The notes: a model not told the origin generated them from the sequence alone. 64,000 nucleotides of DNA from Asaia bogorensis_B (GCF_900465315.1 NZ_UBIX01000009.1), one strand, 5' to 3'; counted from the stretch's first letter, positions 34,909-45,677 are shown. Translations and numbers: made by a program.

Positions 34909-36111
34909 TCAGCTCAGAGAGGCGCAGAAGCGCTGGATACGGGTGCAAGCCTCGCGCAGGCTCTCGGTATCGGTCGCATAAGAGATACGGAAATATCCAG
35001 GCGTCAGGAAGGCACTGCCATGAACAGCGGCGACACCCGTCTCCTCTAGCAGTTCAGTGACAAAGACCTCGTCATTCTCAATGACCTTGCCGGACGTTGT
35101 CTTCTTGCCGATCAGCCCCGCGATGGAGGGGAACACATAGAATGCGCCCTCTGGTCTTGTGCAGGTCAGACCCGGTGCCTGAGCCAGCATGGACAGCACC
35201 AGATCACGTCGGCCCTGATAGACAGATACCATCTCACCAATGAAATCCTGCGGCCCTGTCACGGCCTCCAGCGCTGCGGCCTGAGCGATAGAGCAAGGAT
35301 TGCTCGTGCTCTGTCCCTGAAGCTTGATGAGCGCCTTGGTGAGTTCGACGGGTGCAGCCGAGAAACCGATGCGCCAGCCCGTCATGGCATAGGCCTTGGA
35401 CACACCATTCATGGTCACCACGCGCTCGCGCAGCTTCGGCTCGACCTGCACCAGTGTCTTGCTCACATGGCCGTCATAGACCAGCTTGGCATAGATATCG
35501 TCGGTCAGCACCCAGATGCGCGGGTGATCGAGCAGCACGTCGCACAGCGCACGCAGATCGGCTTCAGAGTAAACCGCGCCGGTCGGGTTGCAGGGCGAGT
35601 TGAGCACCAGCCACTTGGTCCTGGGCGTGATCGCGGCACGAAGGGCTTCAGCGTCGAGCCGGAAGCCGTTCTCGGGATTTGTCTGAACGATGACAGGCGT
35701 GCCATCGGCCAGCGCCACGATATCGGGATAGGAGACCCAGGCCGGTGCCGGGATGATCACCTCGTCCCCGGCATCGAGCGTAGCCGTGAACACGTCATAG
35801 ATGACCTGCTTGCCGCCAGTGGAGACGACAATCTCTTCGGCCTTGTAATCAAGGCCGAAATCACGGTTCAGCCAGGCGGCAACCGCCTTGCGCAGCGGGG
35901 CCGTACCGGCGACGTCCGTGTAACGCGTCTCGCCACGGGCGATGGCGTCGCAGGCCGCCTGCTTGACGTTTTGCGGCGTGTCGAAATCCGGCTCACCGGC
36001 AGAGAGGCTGATAATGTCCCGCCCTGCTTCTTTCAGGGCCCGCGCTTTCTGCGTGATGGCGATCGTCTGGCTGGGGGAGATCCGGTTGAGCCGGGCAGCG
36101 ATCAGGGACAT
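34909..36111 (-). CDS. class I/II PLP-dependent aminotransferase (aspartate/prephenate type)
   Basis: A 400-residue aminotransferase with the PLP lysine K239 in NGVSKAYAMTGWR, NSPCNPTGAVYSE and LTDDIYAKLVYDG. The sequence fits the alphaproteobacterial aspartate aminotransferase A type, which can also act on prephenate. The ATG at 36111 has a strong GGAGGAA in front. It lies 19 bp after leuB and four bases before its paralogue, so it is read with the leu genes. Confidence 0.9.
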   Translation of the reverse strand: MSLIAARLNRISPSQTIAITQKARALKEAGRDIISLSAGEPDFDTPQNVKQAACDAIARGETRYTDVAGTAPLRKAVAAWLNRDFGLDYKAEEIVVSTGGKQVIYDVFTATLDAGDEVIIPAPAWVSYPDIVALADGTPVIVQTNPENGFRLDAEALRAAITPRTKWLVLNSPCNPTGAVYSEADLRALCDVLLDHPRIWVLTDDIYAKLVYDGHVSKTLVQVEPKLRERVVTMNGVSKAYAMTGWRIGFSAAPVELTKALIKLQGQSTSNPCSIAQAAALEAVTGPQDFIGEMVSVYQGRRDLVLSMLAQAPGLTCTRPEGAFYVFPSIAGLIGKKTTSGKVIENDEVFVTELLEETGVAAVHGSAFLTPGYFRISYATDTESLREACTRIQRFCASLS

Positions 36112-36130
36112 ATCTTCCTCCGGCTGGCTC

Positions 36131-37240
36131 TCAGGCCAGCTTCTGCATTTCCTGAAGAACAGCGGCGCCCATTTCCTCGGTGCCGACGCGGTTCATACCA
36201 TCGGACATGATATCGGCCGTGCGCAAGCCACTGGCGAGCACATTTGATACCGCCTTCTCGATCAAGCAGGCCTCGTCTTCACGCTGAAGCGAATAACGCA
36301 GCAGCATGGCGAAAGAGAGGATCTGCGCCAGCGGATTTGCAATACCCTGCCCTGCAATATCCGGTGCCGAACCATGAATGGGCTCATACAGCGCATGGCG
36401 CTTGCCGCTCTCCTGCACCGGGCCCAGCGTGGCCGAGGGCAGCATGCCCAGCGAGCCGGTCAGCATGGAGGCCAAATCGGACAGAAGGTCACCAAACAGA
36501 TTGCCGGTCACGATCACGTCGAACTGCTTCGGGTTGCGGACCAGCTGCATGGCGCAGTTATCGGCCAGCATATGGCTGAGCGTGACATCGCTGTACTCAC
36601 GCGCGTGCAGCGCGGTCACAACCTGCTTCCACAGCAGGCCGCTTTCCATCACGTTGCACTTCTCGACCGAGCAGACGCGATTATCGCGCAGGCGGGCCAG
36701 TTCGAACGCAACACGGGCCACGCGCTCGATTTCCGACGTCGTATAGACCTCGGTATTGATTCCACGCTGTGAGCCATCGGCCAGCGTTTCAATGCCACGT
36801 GGTTCGCCAAAATAGATGCCACCCACCGTCTCGCGCACGATCATGATGTCGAGACCGGCCACGAGCTCCGGCTTCAATGAGGAGGCATTGACCAGAGGCG
36901 GAAAGACCTGCGCCGGGCGCAGATTGGCGAAAAGCTCAAGTTCCTGACGCAGGCCCAGAATAGCCGCCTCGGGACGCTTGTCGAAGGAGACCTCGCTCCA
37001 TTTCGGATCGCCTACCGAGCCGAACAGCACGGCATCGGCTTCCCTGGCCAGCGCCACAACTTCGGGGCGCAATGGCACGCCGTGAACAGCCAGCGAAGCC
37101 CCCCCGACGAGCTCTTCCGTCATGTCCAGCTTGAGGCCTTTGGCCTCGTCCAGCCAGCGCGCAATCTTGACGACTTCGCGCATGACCTCGGGGCCAATCC
37201 CGTCACCGGGAAGAACGAGTAGCTTATGGGCCTGGCTCAC
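36131..37240 (-). CDS. leuB: 3-isopropylmalate dehydrogenase
   Basis: A 369-residue NAD-dependent dehydrogenase of leucine synthesis. Conserved blocks: LPGDGIGPEVM near the start, FGSVGDPKW, the substrate-binding arginines in LRQELELFANLRPAQ, the ENVMES-type stretch KCNVMESGLLWK and GNLFGDLLSDLASML, and HGSAPDIAGQGIANP near the end. Its start overlaps the leuD stop by four bases, so it is the third gene of leuCDB. Confidence 0.96.
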   Translation of the reverse strand: MSQAHKLLVLPGDGIGPEVMREVVKIARWLDEAKGLKLDMTEELVGGASLAVHGVPLRPEVVALAREADAVLFGSVGDPKWSEVSFDKRPEAAILGLRQELELFANLRPAQVFPPLVNASSLKPELVAGLDIMIVRETVGGIYFGEPRGIETLADGSQRGINTEVYTTSEIERVARVAFELARLRDNRVCSVEKCNVMESGLLWKQVVTALHAREYSDVTLSHMLADNCAMQLVRNPKQFDVIVTGNLFGDLLSDLASMLTGSLGMLPSATLGPVQESGKRHALYEPIHGSAPDIAGQGIANPLAQILSFAMLLRYSLQREDEACLIEKAVSNVLASGLRTADIMSDGMNRVGTEEMGAAVLQEMQKLA

Positions 37241-37868
37241 GAAACCGTCTCCATCACAATGGTGGGGCGCCAGGATTCGTCTCTCTGACGCTTCTGCTCG
37301 AAGGACGCGATGGCGCTGTCATGCTGCAGGGTCTGCCCGATATCATCGAGCCCCTCGATCAGCATGTGCTTGCGAAACGCATCAACCTCAAACGCAATGG
37401 TACTGCCATCGGGGCGCTGAACGACCTGCTTCTCCAGATCGACAGTAATGCGGGCATTGGCCCCCATCTGCGCATCTTCCATGAGGCTCTCACAGATTTC
37501 GCGCGGCAGCCGGATCGGCAGGATGCCGTTCTTGAAGCAGTTATTGAAGAAGATATCGGCAAAGCTCGGCGCAATCACGCAGCGGATACCGAAATCCAGC
37601 AGCGCCCAGGGTGCATGTTCACGCGAGGACCCGCAGCCGAAATTGTCCAGCGTGACCAGAATCTCGGCCTGACGGTAGGGCTCGCGATTCAGCACGAATT
37701 CCGGCTTTTCCGATCCGTCCTCGTTATAGCGCTGCGCGGCAAAGGCGTTCTTGCCAAGGCCGCTACGCTGGATGGTCTTGAGAAAGCGTGCCGGGATAAT
37801 CTGGTCCGTGTCGATGTTCTCGACCGGCATCGGAGCCGCAATGGCGGTGAGTGTGGTGAACTTGTCCA

Positions 37869-37872
<4 letters not shown>
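37237..37872 (-). CDS. leuD: 3-isopropylmalate dehydratase, small subunit
   Basis: A 211-residue swivel-domain subunit that pairs with LeuC. It contains NIDTDQIIPARFLK, FGCGSSREHAPWALLDFGI and FADIFFNNCFKNGILPI, all family hallmarks. The ATG overlaps the leuC stop by four bases and the stop overlaps the leuB start by four, giving a tightly coupled leuCDB set. The length is normal. Confidence 0.96.
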
Positions 37873-39269
<1,397 letters not shown>

Positions 39270-39310
39270 CGTACTCTCCTTTGTCATGAACCGGTTTCGA
39301 CTATCCTGAT

Positions 39311-39691
39311 TTAGGAAGCCGTCTTGGCAACGTCACGGGGACGCTCGGCAATACGAGCCGACTTACCGCTACGCTCACGCAGATAATACAGCTTTGCACG
39401 ACGCACCTTGCCGCGACGGACAACAGCGATCTCGGCAATGGAGGGGGAGTAGAGCGGGAAGATACGCTCAACGCCTTCACCGTTCGAAATCTTGCGAACC
39501 GTGAAGTTGCTGTTCAGGCCCTTGTTGGAACGGGCAATCACAACGCCTTCATAGGCCTGTACGCGCTCACGCGTGCCTTCAACAACGCGCACGCCAACGC
39601 GCACGGTGTCACCGGCCTGGAATTCGGGAACCGGACGGGCGGCGGTCAGACGCTCGATTTCGCGCGCCTCATACTGCTGGACAATGTTCAT
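39311..39691 (-). CDS. rplS: 50S ribosomal protein L19
   Basis: A 126-residue large-subunit ribosomal protein at the 30S-50S interface. The pattern PEFQAGDTVRVGVRVVEGTR, then FTVRKISNGEGVERIFPLYSP and KVRRAKLYYLR, is characteristic. The ATG at 39691 is preceded by GGAGAAG; an upstream in-frame ATG at 39742 reaches into trmD and is not used. Last gene of the rpsP-rimM-trmD-rplS ribosomal operon. Confidence 0.97.
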   Translation of the reverse strand: MNIVQQYEAREIERLTAARPVPEFQAGDTVRVGVRVVEGTRERVQAYEGVVIARSNKGLNSNFTVRKISNGEGVERIFPLYSPSIAEIAVVRRGKVRRAKLYYLRERSGKSARIAERPRDVAKTAS

Positions 39692-39716
39692 GGTACTTCT
39701 CCGAGAAAACGAAAAT

Positions 39717-40418
39717 TTATCTGTTGGTCTTGGCTTCAGCATAGGCCGCCCAGAGGTCGGGGCGTCTGGCCTGTGTCACAAGGCAGGCCTGCTCGTGACG
39801 CCAGGCCGCAATCGCAGCATGATGTCCTGAAAGCAGGATGTCCGGCACATCCATGCCATCCCATGAGGCTGGCTTGGTGTAATGAGGGTATTCAAGCAGA
39901 CCGTCACCGAAGCTTTCTTCGGCATCGCTCAGCTCGGACCCCATCACACCGGGCAGAAGGCGCACGCAGGAATCGAGCAGTGCATAGGCAGGGATTTCCC
40001 CGCCCGACAGCACGAAATCGCCAAGCGAAATCTGCACGACATTGCGTCGCTCCAGAACACGCTCGTCAACGCCCTCGAAGCGCCCGCACAGCACCACAAC
40101 CCCGTCACCCGACGCGAACTCGCGCGACTGCGCCTGTGTCAGGCGTGCGCCACGCGGCGTCGGGTAGATGACCGGTCGGCCATCGGCCTCGATCGAATCC
40201 AGCGCTTCGGCAACCACATCGGCCCGAAGCACCATGCCCGCACCACCGCCGAATGGCGTGTCATCCACGGCGCGATGACGCCCACGCCCGAAGTCACGCA
40301 GATCATGCACACCCAGAGACCAGACGCCTTCCTCAAGCGCCCGCCCCGCCAGGGAGAACCCCAGAGGCCCCGGAAACATGTCCGGGAAAAGGGTGAGAAT
40401 GTCAGCGCGCCAGGTCAT
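39717..40418 (-). CDS. trmD: tRNA (guanine-N1-)-methyltransferase TrmD
   Basis: A 233-residue SPOUT methyltransferase that makes m1G37 in tRNAs to prevent frameshifting. The knot region shows FGGGAGMVLRADV, LCGRFEGVDERVLE and SLGDFVLSGGEIPAY. The start overlaps the rimM stop by four bases. Standard position in the operon between rimM and rplS. Confidence 0.97.
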   Translation of the reverse strand: MTWRADILTLFPDMFPGPLGFSLAGRALEEGVWSLGVHDLRDFGRGRHRAVDDTPFGGGAGMVLRADVVAEALDSIEADGRPVIYPTPRGARLTQAQSREFASGDGVVVLCGRFEGVDERVLERRNVVQISLGDFVLSGGEIPAYALLDSCVRLLPGVMGSELSDAEESFGDGLLEYPHYTKPASWDGMDVPDILLSGHHAAIAAWRHEQACLVTQARRPDLWAAYAEAKTNR

Positions 40419-40999
40419 GAACGCACCGCCACATCGGCCTTGCCCGACAGATCACCCTCGACTTCCACCTCATGCGGCGGCTCGACAATGATCCGGCCCT
40501 GATCGAACAGGATTTCGGGAACACAGGCATGGGTGAAAGGCACGATCAGGTCCTGACCCTTGCCATCCTGCCCTGCGGCCGTGATTTCGAGGCTGACACC
40601 CGCGCCGTAATCATGAATGACCGCAACCGTGCCCAGCACCGTACCCTCGCGGGTTTCGGCACGCAGCCCGATCAGATCGGCATGATAGAACTCGTCCTCA
40701 TCCGTATCGGGCAGGCAGTCCCGGCCGACATAGAGCTTGAGGTTCACGAGACGCGACGCTTCATCGCGGTCAGTAACGGGGCGACCCGACGCGTCGAACA
40801 GACGCGCGATGCCATGACCCTGCCATTCCGCCCGCCATACGCGCCCCTTCTCGTCATGCAATGCTCCGATATCCTCGACCGAAGCCGGGTCATCGGTTGC
40901 CGCGAAAAGATGCACGAGCCCCTTCACGCCATGGGGCCTGCCCACGGTCGCGACCAGAATATCTTTCGATACATCCGAAGGGGCGCTGACGGTCGTCAT
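40415..40999 (-). CDS. rimM: ribosome maturation factor RimM
   Basis: A 194-residue assembly factor for the 30S head domain. The N-terminal RimM domain begins LVATVGRPHGVKGLVHLFA and the C-terminal PRC-barrel starts near EFYHADLIGL. It lies 31 bp after rpsP and overlaps trmD by four bases. Length and order match the alphaproteobacterial operon. Confidence 0.95.
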   Translation of the reverse strand: MTTVSAPSDVSKDILVATVGRPHGVKGLVHLFAATDDPASVEDIGALHDEKGRVWRAEWQGHGIARLFDASGRPVTDRDEASRLVNLKLYVGRDCLPDTDEDEFYHADLIGLRAETREGTVLGTVAVIHDYGAGVSLEITAAGQDGKGQDLIVPFTHACVPEILFDQGRIIVEPPHEVEVEGDLSGKADVAVRS

Positions 41000-41030
41000 G
41001 GATTACTGAAGCCTATCCCTGGTCTATGGC

Positions 41031-41366
41031 TCAGGCTGCGGCCTTGGCGGCTGCACGCTCCTGGGCGCGCTTCTTCGGCGCGGACTGCTTGGGCTGCTCG
41101 TTGTAAACGGGCTTCTCGATCAGGCCGGCATTGCCAAGGAAGCGGGCAACGCGATCGGTCGCCTGTGCGCCGTTCGACAGCCAGTGCTTGATGCGCTCGT
41201 CGTTCAGACGGATGCGGTCAGCATGGTCGGAAGGCAGCATCGGGTTGTAGGCGCCAACCTTCTCGATGAAGCGGCCATCGCGGGGGCTACGGCTGTCAGC
41301 AATCACGATGTGGTAGTACGGACGCTTCTTGGCACCAGCGCGCGAAAGGCGGATCTTAACGCTCAT
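41031..41366 (-). CDS. rpsP: 30S ribosomal protein S16
   Basis: A 111-residue small-subunit protein: MSVKIRLSRAGAKKRPYYHI at the start, then SPRDGRFIEKVGAYNPM, with an Ala/Lys/Arg-rich C-terminal extension (about 85-111) that is common in Alphaproteobacteria. It lies 50 bp downstream of ffh and begins the rpsP-rimM-trmD-rplS set. Confidence 0.97.
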   Translation of the reverse strand: MSVKIRLSRAGAKKRPYYHIVIADSRSPRDGRFIEKVGAYNPMLPSDHADRIRLNDERIKHWLSNGAQATDRVARFLGNAGLIEKPVYNEQPKQSAPKKRAQERAAAKAAA

Positions 41367-41416
41367 ATTTTTACTCCAGGGTATCGAAAACTATGTGAAA
41401 ATCATGCCGGTTGGGG

Positions 41417-42814
41417 TTAGCGACGCGGGCCGCCAAAGCCACCGCCGGGCCGCCCGCCGGGAGCACCGCCCGACATGAGACCGGAAAGCATCTGCTTCAT
41501 GCCACCGAGGCCCATCTTGCTGATGCGCTTCATGATGGTGGACATGTCGTCAAACTGCTTGAGCAACTTGTTGACCTCCTGAACCGTCGTGCCGGAACCG
41601 GCAGCAATACGCTTCTTGCGGGAGGCCTTGATGATCGAGGGCGTCTTGCGCTCGTCCTTGGTCATCGAGGAAATAATGGCCTGATGGCGCCGGAAGATCG
41701 AGGTATCGAGATCCTGATCGCCAAGCTTGTCTTTCAGCTTGCCCATGCCGGGCAGCATGCCGATGATACCGGAGATGGAGCCCATCTTGCCGATCTGACG
41801 CAGCTGCGAGGCATAATCGTCGAGATCGAACTTGCCCGCCATCATCTTCTTGGCGACGCGTTCGCTCTCTTCATGGTCGAGCGTCTCGCTGGCCTTCTCG
41901 ACCAGCCCGGCGATATCGCCAAGGCCGAGAATGCGTCCGGCCACACGCTCGGGATAGAAATCGTCCAGCGCCTCGAGCTTTTCGCCCAGACCCACCAGCT
42001 TGATGGGCGCGCCGGTAATCGCGCGCATCGAGAGCGCTGCACCACCACGCGCATCGCCATCCATACGGGTCATGACGACACCGGTGATGCCGACCGCCTC
42101 GTTGAAGCGCTGCGCGGTGTTCACCGCGTCCTGACCCGTCATGGCATCGACCACGAGCAGTGTCTCGACCGGGCTGGTCGCGTCACGTACGTCGCGCACT
42201 TCCTGCATCAGGGCTTCGTCGATCGACAGACGACCTGCCGTATCGAGAATGACGACGTCATAGCCTTCGCGGCGACCCGTCTCGAGAGCGCGCTTCGCAA
42301 TCTCGACAGGCTGCTGGCCAGCGATGATGGGAAGCGAGCCCACGCCAACGCGCTCGGCCAGCTGCTGAAGCTGAAGCTGCGCGGCAGGACGCTGCACGTC
42401 GAGCGAGGCCAGCAGAACGCGCTTGCGCTCACGGGTCAGAAGGCGCAGGGCAATCTTGCCCGATGTCGTGGTCTTGCCCGAGCCCTGCAGACCGACCATC
42501 AGGACGGGCACCGGCGCCGCAGCAGCAAGGTTCAGCGGGACATTGCCCGCACCGCCAAGCGCCTCGATCAGGGCATCATTGACGATCTTGGCAACAGCCT
42601 GACCGGGAGAAATGCTTTCCAGCACCTCCGTCCCGACGGCCTTTTCCTTCACCTTGTTAACGAAGTCACGCACAACGGGGAGCGCCACGTCGGCATCCAG
42701 CATAGCCAGACGCACTTCACGCATCGCTTCGGCAACATCCGCCTCGGACAGCCTGCCGCGCTTGGACAGACCCTCAAATACACCGGAAAGCTTGCCAGAA
42801 AGCGTGTCGAACAC
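41417..42814 (-). CDS. ffh: signal recognition particle protein Ffh
   Basis: A 465-residue GTPase that binds 4.5S RNA and signal sequences for cotranslational membrane targeting. The G-domain motifs are GLQGSGKTTTSGKIA, VILDTAGRLSIDEAL and TRMDGDARGGAAL; the C-terminal M domain is Met- and Gly-rich (about 330-465). It starts with GTG. A hairpin lies 27-58 bp upstream in the leader. First gene of the ribosomal and leucine run. Confidence 0.97.
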   Translation of the reverse strand: MFDTLSGKLSGVFEGLSKRGRLSEADVAEAMREVRLAMLDADVALPVVRDFVNKVKEKAVGTEVLESISPGQAVAKIVNDALIEALGGAGNVPLNLAAAAPVPVLMVGLQGSGKTTTSGKIALRLLTRERKRVLLASLDVQRPAAQLQLQQLAERVGVGSLPIIAGQQPVEIAKRALETGRREGYDVVILDTAGRLSIDEALMQEVRDVRDATSPVETLLVVDAMTGQDAVNTAQRFNEAVGITGVVMTRMDGDARGGAALSMRAITGAPIKLVGLGEKLEALDDFYPERVAGRILGLGDIAGLVEKASETLDHEESERVAKKMMAGKFDLDDYASQLRQIGKMGSISGIIGMLPGMGKLKDKLGDQDLDTSIFRRHQAIISSMTKDERKTPSIIKASRKKRIAAGSGTTVQEVNKLLKQFDDMSTIMKRISKMGLGGMKQMLSGLMSGGAPGGRPGGGFGGPRR

Positions 42815-42840
42815 GTTGAACCCTTATAAGCAACAGAAAG

Positions 42841-42872
42841 ACGCCACTGCGCGAGTCTTCGCGGGGTGGCGT
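42841..42872 (-). promoter_or_regulatory. hairpin in the ffh leader
   Basis: ACGCCAC/GTGGCGT outer stem with an inner CGCGA/TCGCG stem, 27 to 58 bp before the ffh GTG. On the minus strand CTTTCTGTT follows. It could be an attenuator or a terminator for upstream transcripts. Confidence 0.4.
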
Positions 42873-42968
42873 TTCAAATCTGGACAGGGAGCTAAAGCGG
42901 TGGGGCTGCAAAGTCAAGGCAAAACCTGCCCTGCGCCCGCCTGCCCTCGTTTCAGCATCACGATGACA

Positions 42969-43011
42969 GAAAAAGGGGCAGGCAGGACAGCGATCTGCCC
43001 CACCTGCCCCT
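42969..43011 (-). terminator. rho-independent terminator of the LTXXQ gene
   Basis: AGGGGCAGG/CCTGCCCCT, a 9-bp perfect stem with a 20-base loop; on the minus strand it is followed directly by five T. It lies about 130 bp past the stop. Confidence 0.65.
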
Positions 43012-43140
43012 CTTCTTCCCGGTCACATATCAATCAGACCGCCCGACCCACGCAGGGTGAGCAGCAGTGATCGTCATGGACCCGACCTTCAGGGGCGGCT
43101 ACCCGCCCCCCGCTCGTCAGCACCTCGCGGCGTTGCAGGA

Positions 43141-43680
43141 TCAGGGTGCGTCGTCGTCATCCTTGTCGGCGGCGCCCTTTACATGGGGGGGACGCAGCAA
43201 ATCACGGATCTGGCCTTCAAGCGCGTCGAGCTTGTCCTGCGTCACGCGGGCCTTGTCGAGCTGCTCGGGCGTCAGAACATCGTGGATGGCAACGGCATCG
43301 GCGGCCATCGCCTCCTCCTCCTTGGCGTTCAGGGCCTCCTTCTGTTTGATCAGCCCATCGAGTTTCGCCTTGTCGATAGGCCCCTTGGCAAGAAGCAGGG
43401 CGCCAATCTGGGTGTCCAGATCACGACGCTGGTGCATCGCCTCGCGACGATCCTGACGATGGGCATGCATGAGAGCATGGATCTTGTCGCGCTGCTCCTT
43501 CGTCAGATCCACACCGCGCAACATGCCCATCAGCGGCGGGGGCATCATCATGCCCATATGGCCCGGCGGCGGGGGAACGGGACCGACAGGACCGGGAACC
43601 GGAGGATGTGCATAGGCAAGAGCCGCAAGAGAAGGCGCGGCAGCAAGCGCCAACATGCAGAAAGTTTTCTTCGAGATCAT
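43141..43680 (-). CDS. periplasmic LTXXQ (Spy/CpxP-like) protein
   Basis: A 179-residue exported protein. After a signal peptide (about residues 1-24) and a Pro/Met/Gly-rich segment (PVPPPPGHMGMMMPPP) come helical stretches with two LTxxQ motifs, VDLTKEQRDKI and VLTPEQLDKA. This is the pattern of Spy/CpxP envelope chaperones and metal-responsive periplasmic proteins. The Met/His segment could bind metal. The ATG at 43680 is chosen because AGGAAG lies nine bases upstream, while the ATG at 43689 has it adjacent. It is monocistronic, and no CpxAR-like pair is next to it. Confidence 0.82.
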   Translation of the reverse strand: MISKKTFCMLALAAAPSLAALAYAHPPVPGPVGPVPPPPGHMGMMMPPPLMGMLRGVDLTKEQRDKIHALMHAHRQDRREAMHQRRDLDTQIGALLLAKGPIDKAKLDGLIKQKEALNAKEEEAMAADAVAIHDVLTPEQLDKARVTQDKLDALEGQIRDLLRPPHVKGAADKDDDDAP

Positions 43681-44211
43681 GCTCGTCATCTTCCTATATT
43701 TGTGAAGACACCAAGAACGATGTCCTTGACCTCCGTATTAGCAAGAAGAATGCGGAGAACTAGGGCGAAAGCACTACAGATTGTATGAATTGTTACAGAG
43801 CCTCTACCGTTCGCGCCGCAAGGCGCGTCCCGTCAATGCCTGCCCGCCCCACAAGGGACGGACACGCATAACACATTCATGTTACAGGCTTGTCATCTTC
43901 TTGTTAATTTACCGAAAGGGTGACAGCGTGTGCCGACGCGTTTCCTCAAGGAATGGGACGCAGGAACCCGAACGCCAAGAGTTACGTGATCCATGCTCAG
44001 GCATCATACCGACCCCGCCGCCAACGGCCCTGATATCACCCTGCCCTGTTCGCCGTGCCCTGAGCGCCTGGCGACAGGGAATGGCTGTTACATTTAAGCC
44101 GCTCCCTCGCGGAACATGGTTCCGCCCGTCCCACATGGCAGACATCTTTGCTGCCAGCCAAACTCTACCCTAGCGCCTTACCTCACCAGAGTTTTTCCAA
44201 GGACAGCCCAC
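43681..44211. other. intergenic region, 531 bp, no gene seen
   Basis: No credible gene. A perfect 7-bp inverted repeat GCGGAAC-ATG-GTTCCGC lies at 44109-44125, 87 bp before the sugar-binding protein start, and might be an operator or a hairpin in the leader. The promoters of the two divergent genes should be here. Confidence 0.5.
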
Positions 44212-45525
44212 ATGAAGAAATCCCTGCTTCTGGCCAGCGCCGCCCTCGGGCTGGGACTTGGCGCCCAGGCCAAGGCCGATACGACCCTGACGATTGCGAC
44301 TGTCAACAATGTGCAGATGATCGAGATGCGCAAGCTGTCGAGCGTGTTCGAGAAAGCGCATCCCGATATTCATCTGAACTGGGTCACGCTTGAGGAAAAC
44401 GTGCTGCGCCAGCGCGTGACGACCGATATTGCAACCCATGCCGGTCAGTTCGATATCCTCACCATCGGCAATTACGAGGTTCCGCTCTGGGCGAAGCAAG
44501 GCTGGCTTTACAAATTCGATAATCTGTCTGCTGCCTATGATCTGCCGGACATTATCGCGCCTGTGCGTGAGAGCGTGAGCTACGAGGGCAAGGTCTATGC
44601 CCTGCCTTTCTATGCCGAGAGCGTCATGACGCTTTATCGCAAGGATCTCTTCGCCAAGGCCGGGATCACGATGCCCGAAACGCCAAGCTGGGACCAGATT
44701 CGCGACTTCGCCGCCAAGACGACCGACAAGTCGACCGATACCTATGGCATCTGCCTGCGCGGCAAACCGGGCTGGGGCGAGAACATGACGGTGGTCACCA
44801 CCATGGTCACGAGCTTTGGCGGCCAGTGGTTCGATATGAGCTGGAAGCCGACGCTCAATACCCCGGCCTGGCATAACGCCATCACCTATTACAGCTCCAT
44901 TCTCAAGCAGTTCGGCCCGCCGGGTGCCAGTGCAAACGGGTTCAATGAGAACCTGTCCCTCTTCGCCACCGGGCATTGCGCCATCTGGGTCGATGCCACC
45001 AGTGCAGCGGGCACGGTGTTCGACCCCAAACAGAGTTCAGTGGCCGACAAGGTTGGTTTTGCTTCCCTGCCCACCGGCAGCTTCAAGGGTGGCCCGACCT
45101 GGCTCTGGTCGTGGAACCTTGCCATTCCGGCATCGTCCACCCATGCCGAGGCAGCCAGCACCTTCATCCAGTGGGCGACCTCCAAGGAATATATCCAGCT
45201 TGTGGCCAAGACGGATGGCTGGGTGAATATTCCCCCCGGCACGCGCAGCTCGTCCTATCAGTCTGCTGAATACCAGAAGGTCGCACCCTTCTCGTCTTTC
45301 GTGCTGAAGGCCATCGAAAGCTCGAACCCCTCAGGCCAGACGGCCCAGCCGCGCCCCTATGTCGGGGCTCAGTTTGTCGATATCACTCCGTTCCAGGGCA
45401 TCGGCACGCAGGTTGGCCAGACAATCGCCTCTGTTCTGGCAGGCTCAACCACTGTTGACGCTGGCCTCTCAGCCGCCAATGCCGCCACCAATCGCGTCAT
45501 CCGTCAGGCGGGATATCAGAAGTAA
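44212..45525 (+). CDS. sugar ABC transporter substrate-binding protein (family 1)
   Basis: A 437-residue periplasmic binding protein with a signal peptide ending AQAKA-DTT. The pattern NVQMIEMRKLSSVFEKAHPD, TIGNYEVPLWAKQGWL and YALPFYAESVMTLYRKDLF is that of the SBP_bac_1 family for polyols and oligosaccharides (sorbitol, mannitol or alpha-glucosides). AAGGA precedes the ATG by nine bases. No permease or ATPase genes follow; the next gene is an alpha-glucosidase, which hints at an alpha-glucoside ligand. The missing transporter parts make it an orphan here. Confidence 0.85.
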   Translation: MKKSLLLASAALGLGLGAQAKADTTLTIATVNNVQMIEMRKLSSVFEKAHPDIHLNWVTLEENVLRQRVTTDIATHAGQFDILTIGNYEVPLWAKQGWLYKFDNLSAAYDLPDIIAPVRESVSYEGKVYALPFYAESVMTLYRKDLFAKAGITMPETPSWDQIRDFAAKTTDKSTDTYGICLRGKPGWGENMTVVTTMVTSFGGQWFDMSWKPTLNTPAWHNAITYYSSILKQFGPPGASANGFNENLSLFATGHCAIWVDATSAAGTVFDPKQSSVADKVGFASLPTGSFKGGPTWLWSWNLAIPASSTHAEAASTFIQWATSKEYIQLVAKTDGWVNIPPGTRSSSYQSAEYQKVAPFSSFVLKAIESSNPSGQTAQPRPYVGAQFVDITPFQGIGTQVGQTIASVLAGSTTVDAGLSAANAATNRVIRQAGYQK

Positions 45526-45569
45526 GTCGTTCTCGCCTTTTGCCTCGCGGCAATTGATCTGAAATTTGC

Positions 45570-45599
45570 GATCCATCCATCCTGCGGGGTGGGTGGATC
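45570..45599 (+). terminator. strong hairpin after the sugar-binding protein gene
   Basis: A 13-bp stem (two G-U pairs) with the loop TGCG, starting at GATCCATCC and ending GGTGGATC, 44 bp past the stop. No T-tract follows, so it may be an mRNA-stabilising 3' hairpin rather than a full terminator. Confidence 0.5.
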
Positions 45600-45677
45600 G
45601 GTGCAATTTAGTGTGACTAAGCCAACCCGGCTGCCAGCCAGATGTTTCCTGAGACTAATCTCATGGAAAACAATGCG

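Larger units (their letters stand above)
42815..43140. other. intergenic region, 326 bp, with two hairpins
   Basis: No gene is seen. It holds the ffh leader hairpin and the terminator of the upstream LTXXQ gene, which are listed separately. The ffh promoter should lie between them. Confidence 0.5.

Noticed and set aside
41411..42829. 472-codon plus-strand open frame opposite ffh
   Set aside because: It is an exact antisense shadow of ffh; the minus-strand product has all SRP GTPase motifs.
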